Positions 1 to 5,651 of a stretch of 5,651 nt of DNA are shown here, in pieces. The position numbers and the translations under genes are program-made. Positions within the stretch are counted from its first letter, which is position 1; the number at the start of each line of letters is the position of its first letter. Origin of the DNA: UBA7803 sp041686955 (GTDB lineage Bacteria; Pseudomonadota; Gammaproteobacteria; Pseudomonadales; Azotimanducaceae); NCBI GenBank assembly GCA_041686955.1, contig JAWLCV010000147.1, positions 1 to 5,651 on the forward strand, in the 5' to 3' direction. Under the pieces are notes generated by a model. That model saw only the letters and a program-made list of their open reading frames with translations, made no database searches and was not told where the DNA came from.

Positions 1-84
1 CAGACCCCGGGGCGGCGTGCCGTGCGCCTCCTCGGGGTAGGGGTTCACCAGGGTCTCGAAGTAGCGCAGCAGCGGGCGAAACAT
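1..84 (-). CDS. ABC transporter (fused permease/ATPase), N-terminal fragment
   Basis: Partial gene running off the left edge; only the first 28 residues are visible, beginning MFRPLLRYFETLVNPYP and ending in TPPRGL. From memory, the pattern of an MFR start, an aromatic/acidic helix, a DPYP- or NPYP-like turn and a PPRGL segment is typical of the cytoplasmic N-terminus of bacterial ABC exporters that fuse a six-helix membrane domain to an ATPase domain. No membrane helix or Walker motif lies inside the window, so the family call rests on this short similarity alone. The start at base 84 is preferred because the family usually begins there. An in-frame ATG at bases 112-114 would add ten residues (MGRSPPAEIA), and neither start has a convincing Shine-Dalgarno sequence. 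The gene is divergent from the acsA operon and is probably not functionally tied to it. Confidence 0.6.
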   Translation of the reverse strand, partial: MFRPLLRYFETLVNPYPEEAHGTPPRGL

Positions 85-97
85 GGCGATCTCGGCT

Positions 98-106
98 GGA
101 GGTGAT
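98..106 (+). promoter_or_regulatory. Perfect Shine-Dalgarno sequence before an in-frame upstream ATG
   Basis: GGAGGTGAT is a full nine-base match to the anti-Shine-Dalgarno end of 16S rRNA. It sits six bases before an ATG at 113-115 that is in frame with acsA, with no stop between. Translation from there would add 51 residues to AcsA. That extension is arginine- and proline-rich, uses A/T-ending codons more often than the gene body (ATA, TCA, two CCT, three GGA), and matches nothing I know at the start of AcsA. The site is real as sequence; its use is uncertain and it may be chance. Confidence 0.3.
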
Positions 107-137
107 CGACCCATGATACGCCGGCTCACGGTCGCCT

Positions 138-155
138 GCCCGGACCGGGCGGTCC
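138..155. repeat. Overlapping inverted repeats in the divergent intergenic region
   Basis: Bases 138-150 read GCCCGGACCGGGC, a perfect palindrome with six-base arms around one central base. An alternative inverted repeat, GGACC-N4-GGTCC, overlaps it at 142-155. The two pairings exclude each other. The site lies between the divergent ABC transporter and acsA genes, where an operator or a short RNA hairpin would be expected. In GC-rich DNA such repeats also arise by chance. Confidence 0.25.
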
Positions 156-173
156 ACCCTCGGCGGGCGGCGG

Positions 174-184
174 CCTGTCACAGG
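174..184. repeat. Small palindrome CCTGT-C-ACAGG, possible operator
   Basis: A perfect 11-base palindrome (arms CCTGT and ACAGG around one C) sits 82 bases before the preferred acsA start. It is in one of the less GC-rich stretches of the intergenic region, as expected for a dimeric repressor or activator site. No regulator gene is in the window, no second copy was seen nearby, and I do not recognise it as the site of a named regulator. Confidence 0.2.
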
Positions 185-265
185 TCAAGCCGGCTGCCTG
201 GAGGGCGGGCGGAACCCGGCCCGAGGACTATGCTGGGGGGACACGGATCCACGAGGCCGCCGCCC

Positions 266-2017
266 ATGGAGATACTGCGCAAGCGCCGCCGCGAGGCCCG
301 GGAAGCGGTGCTGGACGACTACCCCTCGGCCTGTTCCGGCTTCACCTGGGACGAGGCCCGGCGCTGGCTCGACGGCCTGCCCGGCGAGGGCGGGCTGAAC
401 ATCGCCCACGAGGCGGTGGATCGCCACGCCGCCGGCGAGGCCGGCGAGCGCACCGCGATCCGCTGGCTCGGCAAGGCGGGGGCGCGACGCGAGATCCGCT
501 ACCAAGAGCTGGCCGCGCTCAGCGCCCGCTTCGCCAACGTGCTCGGCGAGCTGGGCGTCGCCCGCGGCGATGGCGTCTTCCTGCTCGCCGGGCGGATCCC
601 CGAGCTCTACCTGGCGGTGCTGGGGGCACTCAAGCACGGCGCCGTGGTCACCCCGCTGTTCTCCGCCTTCGGCCCCGAGCCCATCGCCACCCGGCTGTCC
701 CTCGGCGAGGGCCGGGTGCTGGTGACCACCACCAGCCTCTACCGGCGCAAGGTGGCCCCGATCCGCGACCGGCTGCCGAGCCTCGCGCACGTGCTGGTGG
801 TGCGCGACGACGACCAGGCGCTGCCCGAGGGCACCCGGGAGCTCGGCCCGCTGCTCGAGGCGGCCTCGCCCGATTACGCGATCCCGGCCACCGACCCCGA
901 GCAGCCTGCCCTGCTGCACTTCACCAGCGGCACTACCGGCACGCCCAAGGGGGCGCTCCACGTCCACCAGGCGGTGGTCGCCCATCACGCCACCGCCCGC
1001 TTCGCCCTCGACCTGCGCGCGGGCGACGTCTTCTGGTGCACGGCCGACCCCGGCTGGGTGACCGGCACCTCCTACGGCATCATCGCCCCGCTCTCCATCG
1101 GCGCCACCCTGGTGGTGGACGAGGCGGAGTTCGACGCCGAGCGCTGGTACCGGATCCTCGACGAGGAGGCGGTCAGCGTCTGGTACACCGCTCCCACCGC
1201 GGTGCGGATGATGATGAAGGGCGGCTCCGAGCGGGCCCGCACCCGGGCCTATCCCTCGCTGCGCTTCATCGCCAGCGTCGGCGAGCCGCTCAATCCCCAG
1301 GCCGTGCAGTGGGGCGTGGAGGCCTTCGGCCTGCCGATCCACGACAACTGGTGGCAGACCGAGACAGGCGGGATCATGATCGCCAACTTCGCCAGCATGG
1401 ACATCCGCCCCGGCGCCATGGGCAAGCCGCTGCCCGGCATCGAGGCCGCCGTGCTGCGCCACCTGCCCGACGGCGGCGTGGCACCCGTCGACACCCCGGA
1501 CGAGGAGGGGGAGCTCGCCCTGCGCGTCGGCTGGCCCTCGATGTTCCGCACCTACCTGCACGAGGAGGAACGCTATCAGCGCTGCTTCGTGGATGGCTGG
1601 TACCTGACCGGAGACCTGGCCCGACGCGACGGCGAGGGCTACTTCTGGTTCGTGGGCCGCGCCGACGACATGATCAAGTCCGCCGGCCACCTGATCGGCC
1701 CCTTCGAGGTGGAATCGGCGCTGATGGAGCACCCGGCGGTCGCCGAGGTCGGGGTGATCGGCAAGCCCGACCCGATGATCGGCGAGGTGGTCAAGGCCTT
1801 CGTGGCCCTCAAGCCGGGCCATGCGCCCGACGAGGCGCTGCGCCGCGAGCTGCTCGGCTTCGCCCGCAAGCGCCTCGGCCCGGCGGTGGCGCCCAAGGAG
1901 ATCGAGATCCAGGCGTCGCTGCCCAGGACCCGCAGCGGCAAGATCATGCGTCGCCTGCTCAAGGCAAGGGAGCTGGGCCTGCCGGAGGGCGACACCTCGA
2001 CCCTGGAGGCTCCCTGA
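266..2017 (+). CDS. acsA: Acetate--CoA ligase, AcsA type (AMP-forming acyl-CoA synthetase)
   Basis: A 583-residue cytoplasmic enzyme of the ANL adenylate-forming superfamily. It activates acetate, or a similar short acid, with ATP to an acyl-AMP and then to acyl-CoA. The ATP-binding loop TSGTTGTPKG is at 220-229. NWWQTETGG is at 361-369; in acetyl-CoA synthetases the tryptophan here closes the acyl pocket and favours acetate. YLTGD ends at Asp450, VGRADDMIKSAG is at 463-474, and the C-terminal PRTRSGKIMRR carries the catalytic lysine, Lys559. That lysine is the usual target of regulatory acetylation in this family. Length and the GPFEVESAL segment fit the Bacillus AcsA-like branch (about 570 residues) better than the 650-residue Acs branch. 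The start at 266 has a weak GAGG at 253-256, nine bases upstream. In-frame ATGs at 230, 113 and 83 are alternatives, but their extensions do not look like protein of this family. The stop overlaps the next start by one base (TGATG). A propionate preference cannot be excluded. Confidence 0.9.
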   Translation: MEILRKRRREAREAVLDDYPSACSGFTWDEARRWLDGLPGEGGLNIAHEAVDRHAAGEAGERTAIRWLGKAGARREIRYQELAALSARFANVLGELGVARGDGVFLLAGRIPELYLAVLGALKHGAVVTPLFSAFGPEPIATRLSLGEGRVLVTTTSLYRRKVAPIRDRLPSLAHVLVVRDDDQALPEGTRELGPLLEAASPDYAIPATDPEQPALLHFTSGTTGTPKGALHVHQAVVAHHATARFALDLRAGDVFWCTADPGWVTGTSYGIIAPLSIGATLVVDEAEFDAERWYRILDEEAVSVWYTAPTAVRMMMKGGSERARTRAYPSLRFIASVGEPLNPQAVQWGVEAFGLPIHDNWWQTETGGIMIANFASMDIRPGAMGKPLPGIEAAVLRHLPDGGVAPVDTPDEEGELALRVGWPSMFRTYLHEEERYQRCFVDGWYLTGDLARRDGEGYFWFVGRADDMIKSAGHLIGPFEVESALMEHPAVAEVGVIGKPDPMIGEVVKAFVALKPGHAPDEALRRELLGFARKRLGPAVAPKEIEIQASLPRTRSGKIMRRLLKARELGLPEGDTSTLEAP

Positions 2018-3030
2018 TGCCCTCCCCCGATACCCGCCCCGCCTCCGGCGCGGCCGCGCTGGACGACCCCGGGCAGGCCCGGGCGCTGCTGTGGCAGATG
2101 CTGCGCATCCGCCGCTTCGAGGAGAAGTGCGCCGAGCTCTACAGCGCCGGCAAAATCCGTGGCTTCCTGCACCTCTACATCGGCGAGGAGGCGATCGCCG
2201 CCGGCGCCATGCCGGCCCTCGCCGAGCGGGACCACGTGCTGGCCACCTACCGCGAGCACGGCCATGCCCTGGCCCGCGGCGTTCCCGCCGGGGCGATCAT
2301 GGCCGAGATGTACGGCAAGCAGGAGGGCTGCAGCCGCGGCCGCGGCGGCTCCATGCACCTGTTCGACGCCGGACGGCACTTCATCGGCGGCAGCGCCATC
2401 GTGGGCGGCGCCCTGCCGCTGGCAGTGGGCTATGCCCTGGCCGACCGGCTGGCCGGGCGGGACAGCGTCACCGCCTGCTTCTTCGGCGATGGCGCCGTGG
2501 CCGAGGGGGAGTTCCACGAGTCGCTCAACCTTGCCGCCCTCTGGCAGCTGCCGGTGCTGTTCCTGTGCGAGAACAACCGCTATGCCATGGGGACCGCGCT
2601 GGAGCGCCACCAGTCCCAGGTCGACCTGGCCGCCAAGGCGGCCGCCTACCGCCTGCCCAGCGAGTCGGTGGACGGCATGGACGTGGTGGCGGTAGCCCGG
2701 ACCACCGAGGCGGCGGTCGACCGGGTGCGCGCCGGCCAGGGACCGATGTTCCTGGAGTACCGCACCTACCGCTTCCGTGCCCACTCGATGTTCGACCCCG
2801 AGCTCTATCGCGACAAGGCCGAGGTCGAGCAGTGGAAGAAGCGCTGCCCCATCGAGACCTTCGCCCGGGACGCGGTGGCCAGCGGGCTGCTCGCCGCCAC
2901 GGCGCGCGACGAGCTCGAGCGCGAGGTGGCCGAGGAGGTCGCGGCCGCCGTGGCCTTCGCCGAGGCGGGCACCTGGGAGCCGGTGGAGCACCTCTGCCAC
3001 GATGTCTATGCCCGGGAGGTGCGACCATGA
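2017..3030 (+). CDS. pdhA: Pyruvate dehydrogenase-like E1 component, alpha subunit
   Basis: A 337-residue thiamine diphosphate enzyme subunit, the usual length for E1-alpha. With E1-beta it decarboxylates a 2-oxoacid and transfers the acyl group to the lipoyl arm of E2. TYREHGHALARG (77-88) gives the conserved active-site histidines. GRGGSMHLF (108-116) and GGSAIVGGALPLAVG (124-138) are family signatures. The thiamine diphosphate/magnesium motif begins at GDG 157-159 and ends at NN 186-187. The loop YRFRAHSMFDPELYR (251-265) resembles the HSMSDP loop of pyruvate dehydrogenases more than the corresponding loop of acetoin dehydrogenases, so pyruvate is the favoured substrate. Acetoin or another 2-oxoacid remains possible. 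The start ATG shares its A with the acsA stop, and a TGGAGG at 2004-2009 lies seven bases upstream. The first 15-20 residues look like a disordered lead-in. The stop overlaps the next start by four bases (ATGA). Confidence 0.9.
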   Translation: MPSPDTRPASGAAALDDPGQARALLWQMLRIRRFEEKCAELYSAGKIRGFLHLYIGEEAIAAGAMPALAERDHVLATYREHGHALARGVPAGAIMAEMYGKQEGCSRGRGGSMHLFDAGRHFIGGSAIVGGALPLAVGYALADRLAGRDSVTACFFGDGAVAEGEFHESLNLAALWQLPVLFLCENNRYAMGTALERHQSQVDLAAKAAAYRLPSESVDGMDVVAVARTTEAAVDRVRAGQGPMFLEYRTYRFRAHSMFDPELYRDKAEVEQWKKRCPIETFARDAVASGLLAATARDELEREVAEEVAAAVAFAEAGTWEPVEHLCHDVYAREVRP

Positions 3031-4031
3031 CCACGCAGACCATCGCCTACCGCGAGGCCCTGCGCCAGGGGCTCCATGCGGCGCTCGCCCGCGACGAGCG
3101 GGTGTTCCTGATGGGCGAGGACGTGGGCCGCTACGGCGGCACCTACGCGGTCAGCCACGGCCTGCTGGAGGCGTTCGGCGAGGCGCGCATCCGCGACACC
3201 CCGCTCTCCGAGTCGGCCTTCACCGGCGCGGGCATCGGCGCGGCGCTCAACGGCCTGCGCCCCATCGTCGAGATCATGACGGTGAACTTCAGCCTGCTGG
3301 CCCTCGACCAGATCATGAACAACGCCGCCACCCTGAGACACATGTCCGGCGGGCAGCTCAACGTGCCGCTGGTGATCCGCATGACCACCGGCGGGGGCCG
3401 ACAGCTTGCCGCCCAGCACTCTCACAGCCTGGAGGGGTGGTATGCCCACATCCCGGGGCTGCGGATCGTCGCCCCAGCGACCCATGAGGACGCCCGCGGC
3501 ATGCTGCTCGCCGCCCTGGAGGACCCCGACCCGGTGCTGATCTTCGAGCACGCCCTGCTGCTGAACGTCGAGGGGACGGTCAAGGGCGAGCCGCACCCCA
3601 TGGAGCTCGACCATGCCGTCATCCGCCGCGAGGGCGGCCAGGTCAGCCTGATCACCTACGGCGGCATGCTGCACAAGACGCTGGCGGCCGCCGACCAGCT
3701 GGCCGCGGCGGGCATCGACGCCGAGGTGCTCGACCTGCGCACCCTGCGCCCGCTGGACGACGCGGCGATCATGGCCAGCGTGGCGAAGACCCACCGGGTG
3801 GTGGTGGTCGACGAGGGGTGGCGCAGCGGGAGCCTGTCAGCGGAGATCATCACCCGCATCAACGAGCAGGCCTTCTTCGAGCTGGATGCCCCGCCGGTGC
3901 GGGTCTGCACCCAGGAGGTACCGATCCCCTACCCCAGGCACCTGGAGGACGCGGCGATCCCCCAGATCGAGGATATCGTCGCCGCCGTGCATCGGCTGAT
4001 GGGCGGGCCAGGAAGCGGGGCGACTTCATGA
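3027..4031 (+). CDS. pdhB: Pyruvate dehydrogenase-like E1 component, beta subunit
   Basis: A 334-residue transketolase-type subunit that pairs with the E1-alpha encoded just upstream to form the alpha2beta2 thiamine diphosphate enzyme. FLMGEDVGRYGG (27-38) is the conserved N-terminal signature. DTPLSE (57-62) carries Glu62, the glutamate expected to activate the cofactor aminopyrimidine. LRPIVEIMTVNFSLLALDQI (77-96) lies in the subunit interface. QHSHS (130-134) supplies the active-site histidine pair. The C-terminal transketolase domain shows DLRTLRPLD, VVVDEGWRSG and the closing VPIPYPRHLEDAAIP. By memory the EIMTVNF and HMSGG segments resemble bacterial, plastid and mitochondrial pyruvate dehydrogenase beta subunits. 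A good ribosome-binding site, GGGAGGT at 3014-3020, stands six bases before the ATG. Both ends overlap neighbouring genes by ATGA. No key residue is missing. Confidence 0.92.
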   Translation: MTTQTIAYREALRQGLHAALARDERVFLMGEDVGRYGGTYAVSHGLLEAFGEARIRDTPLSESAFTGAGIGAALNGLRPIVEIMTVNFSLLALDQIMNNAATLRHMSGGQLNVPLVIRMTTGGGRQLAAQHSHSLEGWYAHIPGLRIVAPATHEDARGMLLAALEDPDPVLIFEHALLLNVEGTVKGEPHPMELDHAVIRREGGQVSLITYGGMLHKTLAAADQLAAAGIDAEVLDLRTLRPLDDAAIMASVAKTHRVVVVDEGWRSGSLSAEIITRINEQAFFELDAPPVRVCTQEVPIPYPRHLEDAAIPQIEDIVAAVHRLMGGPGSGATS

Positions 4032-5221
4032 GCGAGTTCCGCATGCCCTCCCTGGGGGCCGACATGGAGAGCGGCACCCTGGTCGAATGGCTGATCCGGC
4101 CCGGTGAGCGGGTCGAGCGCGGCCAGGTCGTCGCCGTGGTGGAGACCCAGAAGGGCGCCATCGACGTGGAGATCTGGGAGGCCGGCAGCGTGGAGCGGCT
4201 GGTGGCAGAGGAAGGCCAGAAGGTCCCGGTGGGCGAGGTGCTGGCCCTGATCCGCGGCGAGGACGAGGCCACCGGCCGGCAGGTACCGGCCGACCGCCAC
4301 ACCCTCGAGGCCTCCCGGGCGCCCGACCTCTCGCCGCCCCCAGCCAGGGCGATACCGGAGACGCCAGCCGCCGGCGAGCGCCTGCGCATCTCCCCGGCCG
4401 CGCGCAAGCGGGCCGCCGAGCTGGGCCTCGACCCGGCAGGCGTGAGCGGCAGCGGTGTCGGGGGCAGCGTCACCCTGGACGATATCGCACGCGCGGCCGA
4501 GGCCGGCGAACCCGCCCCTTCCGCCCGGACAGCTCCCACGACCGATGCCCACGCCGCCATGCGCCAGGCCATCGCCGCTGCCATGGCTCGCTCCAAGCGC
4601 GAGATTCCCCACTACTACCTGGGCCACACCCTCTGCGTGGAGCCGGCCCTGGCCTGGCTCGAGGCCCACAACGCCGAGCGCCCGGTGGCCGAGAGGCTGA
4701 TCTTCCCGGTACTGCAGCTGCGCGCCGTGGCGCTGGCGCTCGAGGCGGTGCCGGAACTCAACGGCTGGTATCGCGACGGCGCCTTCCAGCCGGCCGAGGG
4801 GGTGCACCTGGGCGTGGCCATAGCCCTGCGCGGCGGCGGCCTGGTGGCCCCGGCGCTGCATGACACCGACCGGCTGTCGCCGGACGCCATGATGACCGCG
4901 CTGCGCGACCTGCTGACCCGCGCCCGCAAGGACCGGCTGCGCAGCTCCGAACTCACCGCGGCCGGTCTCACGGTCACCAACCTGGGCGACCTGGGCGTGG
5001 AGAGCGTGCAGGGCGTCATCTACCCGCCCCAGGTGGCGCTGGTGGGCTTCGGGTGCCTCGTCGAACGGCCCTGGGTCCGCGACGGCCAGGTAGTCGCCGC
5101 CCGCTGCCTGCACGCCTCACTGGCCGCCGACCACCGGGTCAGCGATGGTGCCATCGGTGCCCGCTTCCTGAGACAGCTCACCGACCACCTGCAGGAGCCC
5201 GAACGCCTATGGCCGACCTGA
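4028..5221 (+). CDS. pdhC: Dihydrolipoamide acyltransferase (E2) of the 2-oxoacid dehydrogenase complex
   Basis: A 397-residue E2 subunit that takes the acyl group from E1 on a lipoyl lysine and passes it to CoA, forming the core of the complex. One lipoyl domain (about 3-77) has Lys42 in ETQKGAID as the attachment site. A linker rich in Ala and Pro follows. The E1/E3-binding domain is at about 120-156 (ISPAARKRAAELGLD, then GSGVGGSVTLDDI). A second Ala/Pro linker leads to the catalytic domain (about 173-394), which includes IPHYYL, TVTNLGDLGVESV, IYPPQVALVGFG and the active-site motif DHRVSDG (His369, Asp373). It has a single lipoyl domain, like many alpha/beta-type complexes, unlike the three of E. 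coli AceF. The ATG at 4028 overlaps the pdhB stop. The Shine-Dalgarno sequence is weak, so translation probably depends on coupling. No E3 gene follows. An E2 specific for acetoin or branched-chain acids is the main alternative. Confidence 0.92.
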   Translation: MSEFRMPSLGADMESGTLVEWLIRPGERVERGQVVAVVETQKGAIDVEIWEAGSVERLVAEEGQKVPVGEVLALIRGEDEATGRQVPADRHTLEASRAPDLSPPPARAIPETPAAGERLRISPAARKRAAELGLDPAGVSGSGVGGSVTLDDIARAAEAGEPAPSARTAPTTDAHAAMRQAIAAAMARSKREIPHYYLGHTLCVEPALAWLEAHNAERPVAERLIFPVLQLRAVALALEAVPELNGWYRDGAFQPAEGVHLGVAIALRGGGLVAPALHDTDRLSPDAMMTALRDLLTRARKDRLRSSELTAAGLTVTNLGDLGVESVQGVIYPPQVALVGFGCLVERPWVRDGQVVAARCLHASLAADHRVSDGAIGARFLRQLTDHLQEPERLWPT

Positions 5222-5466
5222 GCCGCGACGCCCTCCGCGATACCGTCATCGACTGCATCCTGGCGGTGGCCCCCGAGGCCGACGTCGACGCACTGTCCCC
5301 CGGCCGCCCCTGGCGGGAGGCGCTGGAGATCGACTCCTTCGACTTCCTCAACATCCTGGTCGACCTCGAGAAGCGCCTCGGCGTCAGCGTGCCGGAGAGC
5401 GACTACCACGAACTCGCCACCCTGGACGGTCTGATCGACTACCTGGAGCGACGTCTCGCCTCCTGA
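5209..5466 (+). CDS. Stand-alone acyl carrier protein (phosphopantetheine-binding)
   Basis: An 85-residue acidic protein with the size and four-helix pattern of a type II acyl carrier protein. The phosphopantetheine site is Ser43 in EIDSFDFLN (40-48); it has DSF where typical carriers have DSL. Helix II continues as ILVDLEKRLGV, then VPESDY and TLDGLIDYLERRL form the end of the domain. The start at 5209 is chosen because it begins the domain correctly and has AGGAG at 5193-5197, 11 bases upstream. An in-frame start at 5053 would lie deep inside the E2 gene and add an unrelated arginine- and proline-rich tail. The gene overlaps the end of the E2 gene by 13 bases in another frame, so it is translationally coupled to it. 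The partner is unknown. The AcsA and E2 encoded upstream are candidate acyl donors. It is unlikely to be the general fatty-acid AcpP, because no fab genes are nearby. Confidence 0.88.
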   Translation: MADLSRDALRDTVIDCILAVAPEADVDALSPGRPWREALEIDSFDFLNILVDLEKRLGVSVPESDYHELATLDGLIDYLERRLAS

Positions 5467-5487
5467 GTCGTCGGTGGTCACGGAGGA

Positions 5488-5502
5488 TGCCCGCCGCGGG
5501 CA
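5488..5502. terminator. GC hairpin in the convergent gap, weak terminator candidate
   Basis: TGCCCG-CCG-CGGGCA is a perfect six-base-pair stem with a three-base loop, starting 22 bases after the stop of the carrier protein gene and before the end of the convergent - strand gene. No T run follows on either strand, so it is not a canonical intrinsic terminator. It could slow or end transcription of the operon, or act from either direction. Confidence 0.3.
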
Positions 5503-5539
5503 GCCGCAGCGGGCGCCAGGTCGGTCGGCATCACCGCCT

Positions 5540-5651
5540 TCAGCGGTCCTCGCGGATCGGGCCGAACTCCACCGGCAGCCAGCGATAGCCCTCGCCCTCG
5601 CGGATCACATGGCCGATGCCGGGAAACGGCAGGTGGGCGCCGGCCACCCAG
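5540..5651 (-). CDS. MBL-fold metallo-hydrolase, C-terminal fragment
   Basis: Partial gene entering from the right edge; the last 36 residues and the stop are visible. The visible protein includes GAHLPFPGIGHVIREG and, after it, GYRWLPVEFGPI. A segment of the form AGxHxPFPGxGHV followed by a tryptophan or aromatic residue and PVE near the end is, from memory, typical of the C-terminus of a family of secreted or cytoplasmic MBL-fold metallo-hydrolases, where the histidine-containing segment closes the active site. The HxHxDH zinc motif would be upstream and is outside the window, so catalytic competence cannot be judged. The gene converges on the operon and is probably transcribed separately. 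Confidence 0.65.
   Translation of the reverse strand, partial: WVAGAHLPFPGIGHVIREGEGYRWLPVEFGPIREDR

Noticed and set aside
229..234. TATGCT as a -10 promoter element for the operon
   Set aside because: It matches only four of six consensus bases, has no recognisable -35 element 16-18 bases upstream and no extended -10 TG.
83..265. N-terminal extension of AcsA from ATG codons at 83, 113 or 230
   Set aside because: The extension is Arg/Pro/Gly-rich, unlike the family, overlaps the start of the divergent ABC transporter gene (83 case), and has codon use unlike the gene body. The strong Shine-Dalgarno sequence before 113 is kept as a finding.
185..1822. Long open frame on the - strand opposite acsA (545 codons)
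   Set aside because: It is the antisense shadow of a clearly recognised gene in GC-rich DNA, is rich in Gly, His, Ala and Val without any domain signature, and has no convincing start context.
1639..3000. Long open frame on the - strand opposite acsA and pdhA (453 codons)
   Set aside because: It spans two real genes on the opposite strand and has low-complexity composition; no motif was recognisable.
3929..5113. Long open frame on the - strand opposite pdhC (394 codons)
   Set aside because: It is an antisense shadow of the E2 gene, whose full domain order is visible on the + strand.
5533..5547. ACCGC-N5-GCGGT inverted repeat across the stop of the MBL-fold gene
   Set aside because: The stem is only five base pairs, overlaps coding sequence and has no T tract; likely chance in GC-rich DNA.
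1..5651. CRISPR arrays, insertion sequences, tRNA or rRNA genes
   Set aside because: No regularly spaced repeats, transposase motifs, terminal inverted repeats or structural RNA sequences were seen; the window is almost fully occupied by metabolic genes.

Overview
This is a gene-dense window of high-GC DNA (roughly 70% G+C by eye). It holds one five-gene operon on the + strand, flanked by the ends of two genes on the - strand. GC-rich third codon positions, the presence of both gene fragments and the enzyme types suggest a high-GC proteobacterium. A Halomonas-like or related gammaproteobacterium is a reasonable guess, but nothing here fixes the taxonomy.

Layout. Bases 1-84 (- strand) encode the first 28 residues of a protein that resembles the start of an ABC exporter (fused permease/ATPase). 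Bases 85-265 are a divergent intergenic region with two short perfect inverted repeats and an unusually strong Shine-Dalgarno sequence. Bases 266-2017 encode an AcsA-type acetate--CoA ligase. Bases 2017-3030, 3027-4031 and 4028-5221 encode E1-alpha, E1-beta and E2 of a 2-oxoacid dehydrogenase complex, most like pyruvate dehydrogenase. Bases 5209-5466 encode a small stand-alone acyl carrier protein. A 73-base convergent gap follows. Bases 5540-5651 (- strand) are the 3' end of a probable MBL-fold metallo-hydrolase gene.

How the genes fit together. All four junctions in the operon are overlaps (1, 4, 4 and 13 bases), so the five proteins are almost certainly co-transcribed and translationally coupled. 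The E1/E2 proteins carry the expected thiamine diphosphate, lipoyl-lysine and acyltransferase residues, so they should oxidatively decarboxylate a 2-oxoacid and load the acyl group on the E2 lipoyl arm. AcsA should make acetyl-CoA (or another short acyl-CoA) from the free acid and ATP. No dihydrolipoamide dehydrogenase (E3) gene is present, so E3 would have to come from elsewhere in the genome.

The unusual point is the acyl carrier protein. Its gene starts inside the E2 gene and it has an intact phosphopantetheine serine. This raises the possibility that acyl groups made by the E2 or by AcsA are passed to a dedicated carrier protein rather than only to CoA. That is inference; the sequence shows only the gene arrangement and the intact active-site motifs.
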